A stretch of 10,479 nt of DNA from GCA-2748575 sp033722575. Its GTDB lineage: Bacteria; Pseudomonadota; Gammaproteobacteria; Pseudomonadales; Ketobacteraceae. Each line of letters opens with the position of its first letter. Positions within the stretch are counted from its first letter, which is position 1. A program made the translations under genes and the position numbers. Below, in pieces: positions 8,014 through 10,479 of the stretch. The notes below the pieces were generated by a model. That model worked only from the letters and a program-made list of their open reading frames with translations, did not search any database and was not told the DNA's origin. The stretch is taken from the NCBI GenBank assembly GCA_033722575.1, contig JAWVYU010000173.1, forward strand, positions 1 through 10,479. Direction: 5' to 3'.

Positions 8014-8291
8014 GTAACTCTCCTTATGGTTGCCTTTATTTTGCACAAAAAACCCGCAACCCCCTGCCTGCATCCTAAAGGATCTATCAGACACCACTTG
8101 GTCAGCGGCCGGATTGTCAGGGGACCGGCAGATCATTAAAGATTAAAAATTGGTTGTTTTATCAACAACGTGCTTATGATTGCGTGTAAAATCATACACC
8201 CTTCGTCCGAATCTTCCACCCGTTGGGGTGATTAATTTTTTTCTTCCTGCTTTTGCCCTATGCTAGGCGTTCTGCCATTACCAAAGGGAAT
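8014..8291. promoter_or_regulatory. Divergent intergenic region with several dyads
   Basis: This 278-base gap drives the peroxiredoxin gene leftward and the methyltransferase gene rightward; 8130-8240 is clearly AT-rich. Visible symmetric elements are ATCCT-AA-AGGAT (8072-8083), GTTGTT-N5-AACAAC (8153-8169), TATGATT-N8-AATCATA (8175-8196) and GTGTA-N6-TACAC (8184-8199). The last two overlap and so cannot be used together. TTGATA on the minus strand inside the second dyad, and TATGAT at 8175-8180 on the plus strand, are possible promoter hexamers, but none has ideal spacing. No protein-coding gene is supported here. Confidence 0.5.
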
Positions 8292-9041
8292 ATGATTTTG
8301 CCAAACTTCAAGGACCACTTTTCATCCGGCAGTGACGATTACCGCAAGTTCCGGCCACGGTATCCGGAATCGCTGTACAAGTGGCTTCATACCAAGGTCG
8401 CCAGACCCAACACGGTCTGGGAGTGTGGTGCCGGTTCCGGACAGGCCACGGAACACCTGGCAAAACACTTTGATCACATTATTGCCACAGAACCGAGCGA
8501 AGCCCAGCTGGCCTCGGCGCCTCCCATCGATAACGTTACCTACAAGGCCAGTGCCGCAGAAACCTTTGAGCATGAACCGGGAAGCATCGACATGGTGGTG
8601 GTGGCGCAGGCTATCCACTGGTTCGACCAGGCACGTTTTTTCGAGAAAGTGGATCAGCTGCTGAAACCTGGGGGCTTGCTGGCGGTGTGGGGGTACCAGC
8701 TGATGGAGGCCAACGAAGCCCTGGACCCGCTGCTGAAGGCATTTCATGACGATTTTGTAGGGCCCTACTGGCCTCAAGAGCGCAGCCTCCTCAACAACGG
8801 CTATGCCACTATCAGATTTCCCTACCCCGCCCTGGAAGCCCCCGGATTTGTCATGACCGACGAATGGGATCTGGGCCATCTGCTCGGTTACCTGAACACC
8901 TGGTCTGCCACCCGGGCATTCGAGAAGGACAAGGGACACAACCCGGTGGATCTGTGGCGCGACAAGCTCACCGCGGCCTGGGGTGACAAACCGAAACAGC
9001 GCGTAAGCTGGCCACTGGTGCTCTACGTCGGGCGAAAATGA
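8292..9041 (+). CDS. Class I SAM-dependent methyltransferase
   Basis: The 249-residue protein is a Rossmann-fold, Methyltransf_11-like enzyme. Motif I is VWECGAGSGQAT (42-53), the acidic residue closing strand 2 is Glu67 in ATEPSEAQ, motif II with the following loop is IDMVVVAQAIHWFD (99-112), and LLKPGGLLAVWGY (123-135) is the usual strand 5 region. The N-terminal KDHFSSGSDDYRKFRPRYP is typical of a small-molecule methyltransferase group sometimes annotated as trans-aconitate-methyltransferase-like. The substrate cannot be read from sequence; the neighbouring genes give no hint. I chose ATG 8292 because AAAGGGA lies just upstream. A TTG at 8253 in the same frame has no ribosome-binding site. 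The gene stands alone, divergent from the peroxiredoxin gene and ending in its own terminator. Confidence 0.93.
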   Translation: MILPNFKDHFSSGSDDYRKFRPRYPESLYKWLHTKVARPNTVWECGAGSGQATEHLAKHFDHIIATEPSEAQLASAPPIDNVTYKASAAETFEHEPGSIDMVVVAQAIHWFDQARFFEKVDQLLKPGGLLAVWGYQLMEANEALDPLLKAFHDDFVGPYWPQERSLLNNGYATIRFPYPALEAPGFVMTDEWDLGHLLGYLNTWSATRAFEKDKGHNPVDLWRDKLTAAWGDKPKQRVSWPLVLYVGRK

Positions 9042-9052
9042 GCCCTTCTATG

Positions 9053-9089
9053 GGGCCAACGAAGACCATGCCCGGTCTTTTTGTGGCCC
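9053..9089 (+). terminator. Hairpin terminator of the methyltransferase gene
   Basis: An inner stem AAGACC (9062-9067) / GGTCTT (9074-9079) with a six-base loop runs into five T residues (9078-9082). An outer pair, GGGCCA (9053-9058) and TGGCCC (9084-9089), can extend it. It lies 12 bases past the stop codon. The short U tail makes this a good but not perfect intrinsic terminator. Confidence 0.7.
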
Positions 9090-9348
9090 TCCATTGCCTC
9101 GATTGTAACGAATACAGCTTATTTACTTTTTTTCGTAAATTTTCCTTCTTTTTCGCTTAAATTTCTGAATAATTATAACCTTTGGTTTTACATCAAAGCG
9201 TTTTTATTCTTTCCTGACTTTAAACGCCGCTATCCATCAGACCAGGTTATCCTGAAATCATCGAGGATACATGTTGTAAAAACCTGTTTTCTAATGAATT
9301 TATATTATTTTTCTTTTTTGCCTCTGTTGCCGCAGAGAGGGTATCAGG
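9090..9348 (+). promoter_or_regulatory. AT- and T-rich leader/promoter region of the desaturase gene
   Basis: The 259 bases upstream of the desaturase are far richer in A and T than the flanking genes and hold repeated T runs near 9126, 9150, 9206 and 9311. An inverted repeat TATCCT (9248-9253) / AGGATA (9264-9269) has a ten-base loop. TATATT (9301-9306) and TTGTAA (9273-9278) resemble promoter hexamers but are 22 bases apart, so no promoter is assigned firmly. An open frame crosses the region, but it is low-complexity and has no recognisable start signal. Confidence 0.5.
9321..9341 (+). promoter_or_regulatory. Small hairpin able to mask the desaturase ribosome-binding site
   Basis: The ribosome-binding sequence AGAGAGGG (9334-9341) precedes the ATG by seven bases. 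Its AGAGG can pair with CCTCT (9321-9325), or in another register CTCTG (9322-9326) pairs with CAGAG (9333-9337) around TTGCCG. Five pairs are weak, as in RNA thermometers, so translation could depend on temperature or on a helicase. The pairing is visible; the role is inference. Confidence 0.35.
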
Positions 9349-10341
9349 ATGAACACTGACATGGACAGTAAACCTAATATCGCCAGGTCCGGAACCGATA
9401 ATGCCAGACGCATTGTGCGCCAGGCGCTCGGAAACGAAACCGTTAACAACCTCCATAAGGAAAATCCGCTGCTGGATTTTGCCAGTGTCGCCGTTCCGGT
9501 GGTTCTGGTGATAGGCATTGCTCTGCTTATGGGGCGCATCGAATTCGGTTTGCTCTGGTGTCTGCTTTTTGTCGCCCAGGGCTTGCTGGCGCAAACCATG
9601 ATGCTTGTCAGTCATGATCTTTTTGTGCACCGCCGGGTCGGAGGTGATTTCTGGAGCTGGGTTGGCAGCATGGTGCTGACAATTCCCAGGCTGTCGTCGC
9701 CCAGCGGTTACGAATCCGCACACCTGAATCACCATAAATACATTGGCACTGACCGGGATACCGAAGCCTATAAACAGGACCTCAATACCCGCTTCAAGCG
9801 CGTCCTGTTCAGCACCATGCCAGGTGTGAAAATGGCTCAGGCCAACAAGTTCTCAGACGCGAAACGCAAACACTATCATGACGTGACCGCTGTCAGGCCC
9901 GGGCAAAGCCAAAAACTAAGGACAGAAAAACTGTTGCTGAAGCTCTGGCTGGTGGTTCTGGTTGTGCTTTCCGTCACTTTCCCTGAAACGCTGTTTTTTG
10001 GTTATGTGCTGCCTGTGATGATCATTCTTCCCGTAATGAACAGCCTCAGAATCATCATCGAGCATGCCGATGCCAACCCGGAAAACCCGTTTAACCAGTC
10101 AACCTTCTATGAAACCGGAATTGTTTCCAGGGCGGTGTTCCTGTGGGACTCGGGAGATTGCCATATCGTGCATCATATTTTTCCAAGAATACCCTGGTAC
10201 CAGGTAGGCAAAGCCGTGGATCTTATGAAATCCGTGTTTGAACAGCACGGGGCAGTAAAAAGAACCTCGTTCTGGAGGTTAGTCAAAGGCTGGTATTTCA
10301 GTAACTATGCGCACCGTTCGCTTTGGCCAGCAGACACATAA
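9349..10341 (+). CDS. Membrane fatty acid desaturase family protein
   Basis: The 330-residue inner-membrane protein carries the three histidine boxes of the di-iron FA_desaturase family: HDLFVH (89-94), HLNHH (125-129) and HIVHH (272-276), plus His239 in an EHAD segment. Hydrophobic stretches at about 43-62, 66-87, 198-218 and 219-237 fit the four-helix layout with the His boxes facing the cytosol. Such enzymes use oxygen and an electron donor to put double bonds into acyl chains, although hydroxylases and carotenoid ketolases share the motifs. The HHIFPRIPWY segment is typical of acyl desaturases. The ATG follows AGAGAGGG at a seven-base distance; a second ATG at 9361 is a less likely start. 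No electron-donor gene or DesT-like regulator adjoins it. The long AT-rich leader suggests regulation at the promoter or mRNA level. Substrate and regiospecificity are unknown. Confidence 0.92.
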   Translation: MNTDMDSKPNIARSGTDNARRIVRQALGNETVNNLHKENPLLDFASVAVPVVLVIGIALLMGRIEFGLLWCLLFVAQGLLAQTMMLVSHDLFVHRRVGGDFWSWVGSMVLTIPRLSSPSGYESAHLNHHKYIGTDRDTEAYKQDLNTRFKRVLFSTMPGVKMAQANKFSDAKRKHYHDVTAVRPGQSQKLRTEKLLLKLWLVVLVVLSVTFPETLFFGYVLPVMIILPVMNSLRIIIEHADANPENPFNQSTFYETGIVSRAVFLWDSGDCHIVHHIFPRIPWYQVGKAVDLMKSVFEQHGAVKRTSFWRLVKGWYFSNYAHRSLWPADT

Positions 10342-10401
10342 ACCCATGGCAAGCTAACCAGATTAGTTCCCTATCATTCGAATACAGGTCACAATTAAGG
10401 C

Positions 10402-10410
10402 TGGTACAAT
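10402..10410 (+). promoter_or_regulatory. Possible extended -10 promoter before the last gene
   Basis: TG-G-TACAAT (10402-10410) matches the extended -10 form TGnTATAAT with five of six hexamer bases. No good -35 lies 16-18 bases upstream. It would start transcription near 10417, about 37 bases before the GTG at 10454. Confidence 0.35.
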
Positions 10411-10453
10411 TTCGCTGTAGCTACTCGGGACTGAAGGCCAAAGAGGGATCTCC

Positions 10454-10479
10454 GTGAAAAGCCGGGCTAAATACGATGC
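10454..10479 (+). CDS. Possible start of a further gene, cut by the window end
   Basis: A GTG at 10454 is preceded by GAGGGA about eight bases upstream and opens a frame reading M-K-S-R-A-K-Y-D to the end of the window. The ribosome-binding site and a possible promoter at 10402 support a real start, but only eight complete codons are visible and I do not recognise the protein. The 112 bases between the desaturase stop and this point show no clear terminator. Confidence 0.4.

Noticed and set aside
8014..8136. N-terminal extension of the peroxiredoxin to 8136
   Set aside because: The 41 added residues match nothing in the family, while the ATG at 8013 has an excellent AAGGAG ribosome-binding site.
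9081..9359. A 92-residue open frame in the AT-rich gap, ending within the desaturase start
   Set aside because: It begins inside the methyltransferase terminator with no ribosome-binding site, and its Phe/Leu/Lys-rich composition simply reflects T-rich DNA.

Overview
The window comes from the chromosome of a gammaproteobacterium with a sodium- or MotXY-type polar flagellum, most likely a marine relative of the Pseudomonadales, Oceanospirillales or Alteromonadales. The reasons are a 405-residue ArgG of the Pseudomonas type, a MotY protein behind a near-consensus sigma-28 promoter, and an RNase T gene next to a typical 2-Cys peroxiredoxin. From memory, Pseudomonas aeruginosa has the related order argG-motY-pyrC-rnt-peroxiredoxin. 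Here pyrC is absent between motY and rnt. I see no mobile element, CRISPR array, rRNA or tRNA.

Layout. Positions 24-4139 (minus strand) hold two signalling genes 54 bases apart, probably one transcription unit read from a promoter near 4200. The first encodes a hybrid histidine kinase (PAS, HisKA, HATPase, REC, REC). The second encodes a REC-PAS-GGDEF-EAL protein like FimX. Both have substitutions at key catalytic positions. The kinase has Gln in place of the phospho-accepting His. The c-di-GMP protein has Ala for the phospho-Asp, EGDAF for GGDEF, EAC for EAL and His for a metal-binding Asp. This pair looks like a regulatory module built from pseudo-enzymes and is the most interesting part of the window. 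Positions 4260-6601 (minus) hold argG, with its own terminator, and motY, separated by a strong GC-rich hairpin.

The motY/rnt gap is a divergent promoter region, with sigma-28 for motY and sigma-70 for rnt. rnt (plus) and the peroxiredoxin gene (minus) converge on one shared bidirectional terminator at 7351-7382. An AT-rich region with several dyads (8014-8291) then separates the divergent peroxiredoxin and SAM-methyltransferase genes. The methyltransferase gene ends in a hairpin terminator. A 260-base, very AT- and T-rich gap follows, leading into a membrane fatty-acid desaturase gene whose Shine-Dalgarno sequence can pair with a nearby CCTCT. The last 26 bases appear to begin another plus-strand gene.

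Functionally this is a mixed chromosomal stretch of surface and motility signalling, arginine synthesis, flagellar stator, tRNA maturation, peroxide defence and lipid modification, rather than one pathway. The strongest links are within the signalling pair and, through motility, possibly between that pair and motY.
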